From: Dendronalium phyllosphericum CENA369
GTDB taxonomy: Bacteria > Cyanobacteriota > Cyanobacteriia > Cyanobacteriales > Nostocaceae
Direction of reading: 5' to 3'
Assembly (NCBI RefSeq): GCF_016056275.1
Contig: NZ_JAECZA010000314.1
Span: forward strand, 1-63,513
DNA: 63,513 bases
Both the position numbers and the translations under genes were made by a program. How positions within the stretch are numbered: the stretch's first letter is position 1; each line of letters starts with the position of its first letter. Below are positions 44,114 through 52,268 of the stretch, one piece after another. Under the pieces are notes generated by a model. It did no database searches. It saw only the letters and a program-made list of their open reading frames with translations, and was not told the origin of the DNA.

Positions 44114-45214
44114 TCAAAGATTCCCGCGCAGTGCTTGTTCGCGCTCAATGGCCTCAAACAAAGATTTAAAGTTACCTTCACCAAAGCCCTGCGCTCCATG
44201 CCGCTCAATCACTTCAAAGAAAAGTGTTGGTCGGTCTTGCACGGGTTGGGTGAAAATTTGCAGCAAATACCCATCTTCATCCCTATCTACTAAGATGCCT
44301 AGCTCTGCCAGCTTTTCAATCGGTTCATTAATCTTCCCTACCCGTTTTTCTAAGTTTTCGTAATAGCTTCTGGGTACGTCTAGAAACTCGACTCCATTTG
44401 TCTTGAGCAGGGAAACTGTCTCGATAATGTTGTTGGTAGCGCAGGCGATGTGCTGCACCCCAGGGCCGTTGTTATATTTTAGGTATTCTTCAATTTGTGA
44501 CTGGCGTTTACCTTTGGCTGGCTCGTTAATTGGTAATTTAATTTTGCCAGTGCCGTCTTGCATTACCTTAGACATCAATGCTGAGTACTCTGTGGAAATT
44601 GCTTGCTCGTCAAACTGCACCAACAAGCTAAAGCCCATCGTCTCGGCGAAAAACTGCACCCATTGATTCATCATACCTAGTTCGACATTGCCCACAATAT
44701 GGTCAATGGTATGTAGTCCGACAAAATTGTTGTTTTTAATCTGTTGGCAAGGCATGAAGCCAGGGGCAAACACCCCAGAATAATCATTTCGTTCCACAAA
44801 CTTGATGAGCGTGTCGCCATAGCCGTGGATAGCAGCATAGCGTAATACCCCGTATCCGTCTTCTTCTTCTGTCGGCTCTATAGCTCCTATAGCACCTTGC
44901 TTGGTTGTTTCTTTATAGATATTCACAACATCTGGTACTTCCAAGGCAACAATGGCAACTCCATCGCCATGCTTAAGCACACTCTGGGAAATGGAATGTT
45001 CTGGAAATAGTGCTGTACTTAAAACAAAGCAAATATCCTCTTGCTGCATCACATAGGATGCTACTTCCCTACTACCAGTTTCCAAACCCCGATATGCAGT
45101 ATTGGTGAATCCAAAAAACTTGGAATAAAACAATGCTGCCTGCTTTGCATTGCCTACATAGAATTCCAGGTGGTCAAAGCGCTTTATGGGGCAAAAATCA
45201 TTCATGTCGATCAT
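44114..45214 (-). CDS. hppD: 4-hydroxyphenylpyruvate dioxygenase
   Basis: This 366-residue protein converts 4-hydroxyphenylpyruvate to homogentisate, the entry step both for tyrosine breakdown and for tocopherol synthesis. It has two vicinal-oxygen-chelate domains. Iron ligands are in HTIDHIVGNV, GPGVQHIACA and LFFEVIERHG, and the C-terminal GFGEGNFKSLFEAIEREQ is strongly conserved. The gene diverges from the Lrp/AsnC gene across a 227-base region with repeated AAAAGTTA-type motifs, and would be the first gene of the minus-strand operon. Confidence 0.97.
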   Translation of the reverse strand: MIDMNDFCPIKRFDHLEFYVGNAKQAALFYSKFFGFTNTAYRGLETGSREVASYVMQQEDICFVLSTALFPEHSISQSVLKHGDGVAIVALEVPDVVNIYKETTKQGAIGAIEPTEEEDGYGVLRYAAIHGYGDTLIKFVERNDYSGVFAPGFMPCQQIKNNNFVGLHTIDHIVGNVELGMMNQWVQFFAETMGFSLLVQFDEQAISTEYSALMSKVMQDGTGKIKLPINEPAKGKRQSQIEEYLKYNNGPGVQHIACATNNIIETVSLLKTNGVEFLDVPRSYYENLEKRVGKINEPIEKLAELGILVDRDEDGYLLQIFTQPVQDRPTLFFEVIERHGAQGFGEGNFKSLFEAIEREQALRGNL

Positions 45215-45328
45215 TTTAATTCCTCCTTACTCAGAGGAAGTGTTGATAACTGAAAATAAACCTTGTGAAGAACCACGATTTTTGATGTACATAATGACTT
45301 AAAGAAAGCAGCTTTAGTTCCATTTTTT

Positions 45329-45411
45329 AACTAAAAGTTATTAATAAGATTGAAAAATTAACTTTTGATTTGTTTGTTTTAATTTTTATTAACCTAAATA
45401 ACTTTTTTAGT
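45329..45411. promoter_or_regulatory. Candidate Lrp-family operator between hppD and the regulator gene
   Basis: The motif AACTAAAAGTTATT (45329-45342) recurs in inverted orientation as TTAACTTTT (45358-45366) and AATAACTTTTTTAGT (45397-45411). Repeated AT-rich inverted sites are typical of Lrp/AsnC operators, and the position suits control in both directions. Confidence 0.55.
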
Positions 45412-45441
45412 ATTTATAATTAACTAAGCTATCCATAAAAT

Positions 45442-45978
45442 ATGCTGACTAACTATACCTGGAGATATAAGTTGGCTAAAAATCAAACTACCAAAGGAAA
45501 GAACTCGGAACCAGTTAAACAACTAGATGAAAAAGACCGATTGATATTGCGCCTTCTGCAAGAGAACAGCCGCATTACTCACACAGAATTGGCGCGCCAA
45601 GTTAATCTAACTGCGCCTGGACTACAAAAAAGGCTAAAAAAGCTGGAAGAAAGTGGCTTTATTGACCGTTACGTAACTTTGGTCAATCGTGAGGCGTTAG
45701 GTTTAGATTTACTGTGCTTTACACAAGTTACTCTGGCCCATCATCAACCTGAATGCGTCGGACACTTCTGCGAACGGGTAAAGGAGTTGCCGGAAGTTCT
45801 AGAATGTCATCATCTCACTGGTGAATTTGATTACCTCTTAAAAGTTGTCGTCACCAATCATCAGCATTTAGAAAGATTACTGACTGAGAAAATTACACAA
45901 ATTCCAGGTGTAGACAAAGTGCGTACTAGTATTGTTTTGAATGAAATCAAAGCTTCAACATCACTACCATTAGGCTAA
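45442..45978 (+). CDS. Lrp/AsnC-family regulator
   Basis: The N-terminal winged helix-turn-helix reads LDEKDRLILRLLQENSRITH, then TELARQVNLTAPGLQKRLKK. The C-terminal RAM/AsnC ligand domain contains VLECHHLTGEFDYLLKVVV and GVDKVRTSIVL. It is the likely local regulator of the tyrosine/homogentisate genes on both sides, binding an aromatic ligand. The ATG at 45442 has no ribosome site; the in-frame TTG at 45472 lies seven bases after GGAG and may be the true start, which would remove 10 unconserved residues. Confidence 0.92.
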   Translation: MLTNYTWRYKLAKNQTTKGKNSEPVKQLDEKDRLILRLLQENSRITHTELARQVNLTAPGLQKRLKKLEESGFIDRYVTLVNREALGLDLLCFTQVTLAHHQPECVGHFCERVKELPEVLECHHLTGEFDYLLKVVVTNHQHLERLLTEKITQIPGVDKVRTSIVLNEIKASTSLPLG

Positions 45979-46006
45979 GAATTTTCCCTTAAAGAGGTGA
46001 ACCTTT

Positions 46007-46885
46007 ATGTATACCTCAGTTAAAACCCTTCTCGCATCAATTGTGGATTATGCCGGACTGTTTCCTCCAGCGAAGCTCGGCATCGAAGCAGCTATAGTCA
46101 ATTATGCAAAGTATCAATCGACACCTTACAGTTGGATGCTGAATAACTTTGTGCTGCCAGTGTCTCGGTTGCACGAGTTTACAACTATTGTGCCAACATT
46201 AGATTTAAAGCAGCGATCGCTTAGTCTAATTATTTCAAACAATTGGAAATCAGAGTTAGAAATAGTGCATTCGCTGCAATTACGCCATAGCAAAAATCAC
46301 ATCGCTGTCACTTCTTTAGAATTTCCTATACTTTCCCCCATAGAAATAGAAAAAGTCATTCCTCATTTAACTGAGAATTTAGAAGTATTTTTTGAAATCC
46401 CACTGAAGGAAGACCTGAAGCCATATTTAGCAGTGCTAAAAAATACCAAAGCATCGGCAAAAATTCGCACGGGCGGAATGACCGTAGAAGCTTTTCCTAC
46501 TGTCACCCAACTTTTTTTGGGCATTTTAGCGTTTGCTGAAGCTCAAGTTCCTTTTAAAGCAACCGCAGGCTTGCATCATCCATTACCGGGTAATTATTGC
46601 ATCACATACGAACCAGATAGCCCCTCGACTCTAATGCATGGCTTCTTGAATGTTGCAGTCATGGCAGCATTAGTTTATTGGCAAAAAGTCACTCCCCAAG
46701 CAGCGTTAGAAGTTCTCCAAGATGCCAGCAACAGCTTTTATTTTACAGATAACGCTATTACTTGGGGCGATTATCAACTCAATATTGCAGAGATTGAGCA
46801 GGCTCGACAACGCTTCTTCCGCTCTTTTGGTTCCTGCTCGTTTGAAGAACCGATAGACAACCTTCAGGAGTTGAAACTACTATGA
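46007..46885 (+). CDS. Uncharacterised protein of the homogentisate cluster, maleylacetoacetate isomerase candidate
   Basis: This 292-residue protein has signature blocks DYAGLFPPAKLGIEAAIVNY near the start, KIRTGGMTVEAFP near residue 160, and PFKATAGLHHPLPGNY near residue 190. I recall this combination as a widespread but unnamed bacterial family; the TAGLHHP block with its two His could be part of an active site. It overlaps fahA by four bases and follows the regulator by 28 bases with an AGAGG ribosome site, so it is part of the pathway operon. No known pathway enzyme resembles it. It may replace the missing isomerase, but that is inference. Confidence 0.75.
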   Translation: MYTSVKTLLASIVDYAGLFPPAKLGIEAAIVNYAKYQSTPYSWMLNNFVLPVSRLHEFTTIVPTLDLKQRSLSLIISNNWKSELEIVHSLQLRHSKNHIAVTSLEFPILSPIEIEKVIPHLTENLEVFFEIPLKEDLKPYLAVLKNTKASAKIRTGGMTVEAFPTVTQLFLGILAFAEAQVPFKATAGLHHPLPGNYCITYEPDSPSTLMHGFLNVAVMAALVYWQKVTPQAALEVLQDASNSFYFTDNAITWGDYQLNIAEIEQARQRFFRSFGSCSFEEPIDNLQELKLL

Positions 46886-48216
46886 GCCGTTTAAATGCTA
46901 CCCACGACCCAAATTTACAAAGTTGGGTAGAATCTGCGAATCAGCCAGATACAGATTTCCCAATTCAAAATTTACCGTTTGGCGTGATGCGATCGCCAAA
47001 TAGCAACGAACCTTCACGTATCGGGGTTGCTATTGGCGACCAAATTTTAGATTTATCCCTTTGTTACAAAGCTGGACTACTGCAACAACTTCCAGAAAAT
47101 TTGCAAATAGCCTGTGCAGCGCCTAATTTAACTCAAATCATGATGATGGGGAGTGAGGCGACATCGTTGTTACGAAATCATATCAGCCAGTTGCTACGAA
47201 GAAACGAGCAACCGCAAGAAGCACAAGCAACGCTCATTTCCATGTCTGACGTTGACCTTTTATTACCTACTACCATTGGTGATTACACAGATTTTTACGC
47301 CTCAATTTTCCATGCTACCAATGTCGGCAAGTTGTTTCGTCCTGACAATCCACTTTTACCTAACTATAAATATGTTCCCATTGCCTACCACGGACGCGCC
47401 TCCTCAATCGTACCTAGCAATACTGCTATTGCGCGTCCTCAAGGTCAGATAAAAAAACCTCAAGCTTCAGCCCCCAGCTTTGAATTTACTCAGATGTTGG
47501 ACTATGAATTAGAAGTTGGATTTTTTATTGGTAGCGGGAATGAGTTAGGACAGCCCATTCATCTAGACAAGGCTGAAGAACATATTTTTGGTCTGTGTTT
47601 GGTAAATGACTGGTCAGCACGAGATATTCAAGCTTGGGAATACCAACCCCTCGGCCCCTTCTTAGCCAAGAGTTTTGCCACCACTATCTCGCCTTGGGTG
47701 GTAACTTTAGAAGCTCTAGCACCCTTCCGCTGTTCCGCTTTAGAACGTGCTGAGAACGACCCCGCACCACTACCTTATCTCTCTTCCTCATTAAATACTG
47801 AAATAGGCGGTATCGATATCAAAGTTGAAGTGCTGCTACGTTCAGCCCAGATGCGTGCAGTGGGGATGACACCGTTTCGCTTGAGTTGTGGGTCTTTTAA
47901 GCAGATGTATTGGACAGTAGCGCAAATGCTCGCCCATCACACGAGTAACGGTTGCAACCTCCGTTCTGGCGATTTACTAGCTAGTGGAACAGTCTCAGGC
48001 CCGGAAAAAGACTCACAAGGATGCCTGTTAGAAATTACTCAACGTGGTACTCAGTTAGTTCAACTACCAACTGGGGAAATGCGGTCTTTTCTATGCGATG
48101 GCGATGAAATTATCTTGCGCGGCTATTGTGAAAAACAAGGCCATGTCAGGATAGGTTTTGGAGAGTGCCGAGGCACGATCTTAAATGCTGTTAAAAACTC
48201 TATATTCACCCCATAA
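46882..48216 (+). CDS. fahA: Fumarylacetoacetase
   Basis: This 444-residue protein hydrolyses fumarylacetoacetate to fumarate and acetoacetate, the last step of tyrosine breakdown. The N-terminal SH3-like domain precedes a C-terminal FAH fold with DYTDFYASIFHATNVGKLFR, YHGRASSIV, LDYELEVGFFIG and NDWSARDIQAWEYQPLGPFL, which supply the metal-binding Asp/Glu residues and catalytic His. Length and order fit the family. Its stop codon is embedded in the strong ribosome site of a 27-codon ORF. Confidence 0.96.
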   Translation: MSRLNATHDPNLQSWVESANQPDTDFPIQNLPFGVMRSPNSNEPSRIGVAIGDQILDLSLCYKAGLLQQLPENLQIACAAPNLTQIMMMGSEATSLLRNHISQLLRRNEQPQEAQATLISMSDVDLLLPTTIGDYTDFYASIFHATNVGKLFRPDNPLLPNYKYVPIAYHGRASSIVPSNTAIARPQGQIKKPQASAPSFEFTQMLDYELEVGFFIGSGNELGQPIHLDKAEEHIFGLCLVNDWSARDIQAWEYQPLGPFLAKSFATTISPWVVTLEALAPFRCSALERAENDPAPLPYLSSSLNTEIGGIDIKVEVLLRSAQMRAVGMTPFRLSCGSFKQMYWTVAQMLAHHTSNGCNLRSGDLLASGTVSGPEKDSQGCLLEITQRGTQLVQLPTGEMRSFLCDGDEIILRGYCEKQGHVRIGFGECRGTILNAVKNSIFTP

Positions 48217-48226
48217 GGAGGATTGC

Positions 48227-48310
48227 ATGAACCAAAACACTTGTGTAGACGTTCAAAAACCAAGGACAGATGAAAAAACCACTTTGGGATCCGATCTCTT
48301 GACAAGTTAG
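48227..48310 (+). CDS. 27-codon ORF with strong ribosome site after fahA
   Basis: An ATG follows AAGGAGG (48215-48221) at ideal spacing and opens a 27-residue frame starting MNQNTCVDVQKPRTDEKTTL. The ribosome site is the best in this operon. It may be a small protein or the stump of a lost operon gene; the following 380 bases are non-coding. Confidence 0.4.
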   Translation: MNQNTCVDVQKPRTDEKTTLGSDLLTS

Positions 48311-48692
48311 TAAAGACTTTGGTATTACAAGAATATTGGTGATGAAACTCGCCTTCTGGAACAACCAGAAAACCGCCCTTGTGGCTGATAGTTTCTAGTT
48401 CAATACTGCATTAACCTGCTGTCAAAAAGTAGGTAGTAAGAGCTAACAACTATCAGTCAAGTTGGAATAAATAAAATGGGCGGAATTTTTTTAGTAATTT
48501 TCAAAAAAAGCTTCAGAATAATTAAGATTCGATTTTTAGAAACTACCGAAATAATTTTAGCTTGGGCTGCTTGGGTAGCAATCATAATTGAGGCGATCGC
48601 AGACTGTCCTTTCTATAGCAGTCAAATAGCTGTTGACTCAACTAATTGCAGCCTTATTTTGCTGGCATACCTAAAATAACAGTAATTTGGAT
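48311..48692. other. Gap between the tyrosine module and the ClC gene
   Basis: I see no supported gene here. A 67-codon frame (48476-48679) with a hydrophobic stretch has no convincing ribosome site. The promoter for the ClC gene should lie near its end. Confidence 0.4.
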
Positions 48693-50405
48693 ATGAATAA
48701 ATTACGCCAGTTAGAGCAGTTAATTGCTTTACCTCAACTCAGCAAATGGTTAATTATCTCCTTTGTGGTTGGTATTTTTTCGGGCATAGGTTCTGCTGCT
48801 CTTTTGGCATCTTTGGAATGGGCAACAAATTGGCGAGAATCCCATCTTTGGATAATTGCATTATTACCGCTAGGTGGCTTCTTTAGCGGTTGGATTTATC
48901 ATCAGTTTGGCAAACGGGTAGAGGCAGGAAACAATCTTTTACTTGAAGAAATTCATCATCCCAAAGATATTATTCCTTTGCGGATGGCTCCTTTAGTTTT
49001 GCTAGGGACAGACCTAACTCATTTATTTGGAGGTTCAGCTGGTCGTGAAGGTACAGCTCTGCAAATAGCTGCTTCACTTGCCGATCGCTTGACAAAGATA
49101 TTCCACTTCAAACACGCTGACCGACGAATTTTATTAATGGCTGGTTTAAGTGGAGGATTTGCTTCAGTTTTTGGCACTCCTTTAGCTGGAACCATTTTTG
49201 GTTTAGAAGTTTTAGCTATTGGTAAAATCCAACATGATGCACTTTTTCCCTGTTTAGTTGCAGCAGTCGTAGGCGATCGCGTTACCTTAATGTTGGGTTT
49301 GCATCATACTGCATATCGTCATGCACCCATTATCCCAACAGTCACAGTAATAGGGCTGATTTCGGCAATTGTCGCTGGCGCAATCTTTGGAATAGTAGCG
49401 ATGATTTTTGCCAAGCTGACTCACAAAATCAGCCACATTTTTCAAGAAAAAATCTCTTACCCTCCTTTACGTCCTGCTGTTGGTGGCCTGATTGTAGCAT
49501 TGGCTATTTGGGCAGTCGGAACTACAAAATACATTGGACTAGGTATTCCTACAATTGTTGATGCTTTTAACACCCAGTTACCACCTTGGGATTTTGCCGC
49601 CAAAATAGCTTTTACTGCTTTGACTTTAGGAGCAGGTTTTAAAGGAGGGGAAGTAACCCCTCTATTTTATATCGGTGCAACATTAGGTAATGCTTTGTCT
49701 TTAATATTAGCTCTACCTGCACCACTACTTGCAGGTATGGGGTTTGTAGCTGTCTTTGGTGGAGCAGCAAATACCCCTATCGCTTCAACTTTAATGGGAA
49801 TAGAACTGTTTGGTTTAGAATCGGGAGTCTTCATTGGTATTGCTTGTGTAGCAAGCTATCTTTTTTCTGGTCATGCTGGCATCTATAACGCACAACGCCT
49901 TGGCTCAGGCAAATACCATTTTATGCCTGTACAAGAAGGACGAAGTTTAGCTAGCCAAACCCAAGTATCTGCTCGGACTGTAGAAAAAAAGATTGAAAAA
50001 CAAATTCATTTATTTAATGACCTGCATTTTTGGGGATTTGTACACCAAGGAGAAGAAATTGCAATGCACAATTTGACAGTTTTGCGTTTGTATTTTCATT
50101 CTGGTTCTCGTGTACCTAAAAAAACATTTTGGCAAAAATTAACAGCACCAACTCTTACTTATTATTTAGCTGCTCGTGCTAAAGATTTTGGCATTGAACA
50201 AGTCGTAGTACACCGAGTTTCAGTGGGATTTTTGAAAGGAGATCCTTTGCATCATGACCATCATGAATTTCCTCATCACAAACTCCCCCAGTGCGTTGAA
50301 TTAGTCGATCGAGAGGAGAAACTGCGAAGTTTTCTAGATGAACATACTGATGAACTCAAAGAAGTAAGAGTTGTTTTATTAAAATGCGAGGAATTGTCAC
50401 CGTAA
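48693..50405 (+). CDS. ClC-family chloride channel/transporter
   Basis: This roughly 570-residue membrane protein has about ten transmembrane segments in the first 410 residues. ClC signature loops are FGGSAGREGTALQIAASLAD (the GxEGP-type loop with the gating Glu, here GREGT) and GGEVTPLFYIGATLGNALSL (GxFxP-type). A cytoplasmic C-terminal extension of about 150 residues lacks CBS domains and has a His-rich patch (DPLHHDHHEFPHHKLP) that might bind metal. I chose the ATG at 48693 over a TTG six bases earlier. It would move chloride, or fluoride in some branches, across the membrane. Confidence 0.9.
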   Translation: MNKLRQLEQLIALPQLSKWLIISFVVGIFSGIGSAALLASLEWATNWRESHLWIIALLPLGGFFSGWIYHQFGKRVEAGNNLLLEEIHHPKDIIPLRMAPLVLLGTDLTHLFGGSAGREGTALQIAASLADRLTKIFHFKHADRRILLMAGLSGGFASVFGTPLAGTIFGLEVLAIGKIQHDALFPCLVAAVVGDRVTLMLGLHHTAYRHAPIIPTVTVIGLISAIVAGAIFGIVAMIFAKLTHKISHIFQEKISYPPLRPAVGGLIVALAIWAVGTTKYIGLGIPTIVDAFNTQLPPWDFAAKIAFTALTLGAGFKGGEVTPLFYIGATLGNALSLILALPAPLLAGMGFVAVFGGAANTPIASTLMGIELFGLESGVFIGIACVASYLFSGHAGIYNAQRLGSGKYHFMPVQEGRSLASQTQVSARTVEKKIEKQIHLFNDLHFWGFVHQGEEIAMHNLTVLRLYFHSGSRVPKKTFWQKLTAPTLTYYLAARAKDFGIEQVVVHRVSVGFLKGDPLHHDHHEFPHHKLPQCVELVDREEKLRSFLDEHTDELKEVRVVLLKCEELSP

Positions 50406-50931
50406 TGACTTTAGAGCAACTGCACTAGTTGCAGCTGGCTATGCAGACTTCCCCCTGATTGCCTTTCACTTTCAACAGGCGAGTATTGGTAGCCAAGACC
50501 AGATTCCTCTGTTTTATGCCTTGGCAATGGGTGTAGATGGTATCGCTGCTTTAGCATTTGGACGTTGGTTTGACTGGATTGGGTTTACGAGTTTGACATT
50601 AGCGGTGCTTTTATCCTCCCTGTTTGCGCCCTTTGTCTTTTTGGGAAATTCCGCGATCGCATTTGTGGGTATGGTGTTATGGGGTATTGGTATGGGGGCG
50701 CAAGAATCGATTATGAAGGCAGCGGTAACTGGCATGGTTCCAGCAGACAAACGCGGATCTGCATTTGGTATCTTCAACACAGGCTACGGCTTGGCTTGGT
50801 TTAGCGGCAGTGCTTTGATGGGGATTTTATACGATAGGTCGGTTAACACATTGGTTCTGTTTTCAATCGTCATTCAACTCCTTGCTATTCCTATCTTGCT
50901 AATGGTTCAAAGGCAGATGAATCGGGTGTAA
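50404..50931 (+). pseudogene. Truncated MFS transporter (C-terminal half)
   Basis: An open frame running from within the ClC stop codon encodes about 175 residues of an MFS C-terminal half: ATALVAAGYADFPLIAFHFQ, then MGVDGIAALAFGRWFDWIG, four more helices and ADKRGSAFGIFNTGYGLAWF. No start codon, ribosome site or N-terminal half is present. A deletion or recombination joining it to the ClC gene's 3' end probably removed the rest. Confidence 0.75.
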
Positions 50932-50966
50932 ATGAGCAAATCCAACATTACTTTATATCTCTTACA

Positions 50967-51139
50967 CTAGTTCCCGTACTCAGTTGCTCCCAATGCTTTG
51001 AGAGTAGTGATAGTTGCTAAAGTTACACCTGTAACGCCATTGATATTCATGCCTTCGTAGTGTCTGGGGCTTTTGAGAGTTTCTAGACACTCACCACTCT
51101 TGACATCCCAAAGCTTAATTGTCGCATCTCTACCAAACC
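50967..51139 (-). pseudogene. C-terminal relic of a WD40-repeat protein
   Basis: The minus strand reads [20 protein letters not shown], then [20 protein letters not shown] and LKALGAT before the stop. This is the last blade and tail typical of large Nostoc WD40 proteins. No upstream blades are present. It converges on the truncated MFS fragment 36 bases away. Confidence 0.75.
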
Positions 51140-51454
51140 TTCACTGTTTTTGCAATACATCGCTTGCTGTTAACCATTGCATTAAGTGTTTTTGATTTGG
51201 AAGCCTCGAATCGCTCGTAGCGTTAGTTTCAGCTAAAATTTGAGAAGAATTTACGCAATTAACTACTTGCTGATGTGTTTTATGATAATGGCAAACAATT
51301 TCTCAAATTCACTAACCGAAAAGATACTGTAACACAGGTGTAATTAATGGCGAGCTAATTGCTCAAAACCAACTAGCAATTACTGTGCCAAACAAGGCAA
51401 AAATTTGTTGTCTTTTTATAGGAAAATCGCACTTGGATAGATTATTCTTCAAAG
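51140..51454. other. Gap upstream of the RHH-TOBE gene
   Basis: No gene, repeat or RNA is recognised in these 315 bases, which separate the WD40 relic from the palindromes upstream of the RHH-TOBE gene. Confidence 0.4.
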
Positions 51455-51490
51455 GATTAACGCTTGGTAGGATTGTACCAAGCGTTAATC
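51455..51490. promoter_or_regulatory. Perfect 15-bp-arm palindrome upstream of the RHH-TOBE gene
   Basis: Arms GATTAACGCTTGGTA and TACCAAGCGTTAATC are exact complements around a six-base loop (GGATTG). No T-tract follows, so an operator is more likely than a terminator. The inner half-site TTGGTA/TACCAA recurs in the next palindrome. Confidence 0.7.
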
Positions 51491-51497
51491 TAATATG

Positions 51498-51514
51498 TAC
51501 CAACTGAATTGGTA
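51498..51514. promoter_or_regulatory. Second palindrome with the same half-site, next to the start codon
   Basis: TACCAA and TTGGTA flank a five-base spacer and end five bases before the ATG, where the ribosome site should be. A repressor bound here would block translation initiation or late transcription steps, consistent with autoregulation. Confidence 0.6.
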
Positions 51515-51519
51515 GCATT

Positions 51520-51957
51520 ATGCCAAGAAAAGAACAAGGATGGATTACATTTCAAACATCAGAAGAGGAGCGAAAGCTTCTAGAGGAGTTCTGCCAGCAA
51601 TCTCAGCGCACTAAGACTGAAATTCTGCGGGAATTGGTGCGCGGTCTCAATAAACAGCACACAGCACCTACATCGTCACCAAGCATACAAGTGGAAAAAA
51701 AAGATGTTTCTACTCCTGAGTTAGAAACTACTAGTCCAAAGAAACCACTAAAAGTTAGCTCCCGCAATATTCTCAAGGGAATTGTTAAACGAGTTGTCAC
51801 CGGATCTGTAAATAGTGAGGTGACAATAGAAGTTGTTCACAGAGTTGAGTTAACCTCAATTATTACTAGAATGTCAGCAGAGGAGTTACAACTTTCTGAA
51901 GGAACAGAAGCATATGCAGTGATTAAATCAAATGATATCGTCATAGCAAGGGAATAG
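51520..51957 (+). CDS. Ribbon-helix-helix-like / TOBE (molbindin) fusion protein
   Basis: The N-terminal 48 residues resemble a ribbon-helix-helix DNA-binding unit: a short strand (GWITFQTS) followed by two helices, EEERKLLEEFCQQSQRTKTE and ILRELVRGLN. After a Pro/Ser-rich linker, residues about 78-145 form one TOBE/Mop domain (SSRNILKGIVKRVVTGSVNS, then VELTSIITRMSAEELQLSEG, ending AYAVIKSNDIVIARE), which in molbindins binds molybdate or tungstate. The combination suggests an oxyanion-responsive repressor, different from ModE, which has a winged helix. The flanking palindromes support autoregulation. No molybdate transport gene is nearby. Confidence 0.8.
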   Translation: MPRKEQGWITFQTSEEERKLLEEFCQQSQRTKTEILRELVRGLNKQHTAPTSSPSIQVEKKDVSTPELETTSPKKPLKVSSRNILKGIVKRVVTGSVNSEVTIEVVHRVELTSIITRMSAEELQLSEGTEAYAVIKSNDIVIARE

Positions 51958-52177
51958 AGATAAATCTAAGTGCTTTTTTTGTTGCTTTGTCACAGGCTTG
52001 TAGTAAATTTTTGCGAGTGTTCGTGATTGTATATCACAACAAAATAAGTGTAACTTTTGCATCCATAACTGACAGCAACAAATTGAGTTTACTCATCTCA
52101 ATTTATAGAATAGATCAATTTCCCGATTGTATTTTCCTTAGAGAATGTTTCAAAAATTGGAGGCTATTGTCATAAAA

Positions 52178-52224
52178 CTCACAAGGTTTAAACTGAAAGA
52201 TTGAAGAAATCAGCACCTTGTGAG
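52178..52224. repeat. Inverted repeat with 10-bp perfect arms
   Basis: CTCACAAGGT and ACCTTGTGAG flank a 27-base spacer. No T-tract follows. It may be a small hairpin element or a relic of a mobile element end. Confidence 0.6.
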
Positions 52225-52244
52225 CAAATAATCAAAATATTGCT

Positions 52245-52268
52245 GGGGACTGGTGACTGGTGACTGGG
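52245..52268. repeat. GACTGGT short tandem repeat
   Basis: About three copies of a seven-base unit (GACTGGT) lie between G-rich ends, another member of the short tandem repeats seen elsewhere in the window. Confidence 0.75.

Noticed and set aside
48476-48679. 67-codon frame with hydrophobic stretch before the ClC gene
   Set aside because: No ribosome site, AT-driven composition and no recognisable pattern.
51455-51490. Intrinsic terminator
   Set aside because: The hairpin is strong but lacks a T-tract on either strand and has no gene ending just upstream; an operator role fits better.
51987-52175. 62-codon frame after the RHH-TOBE gene
   Set aside because: No ribosome site and no coding character; it lies in a generally gene-free region.
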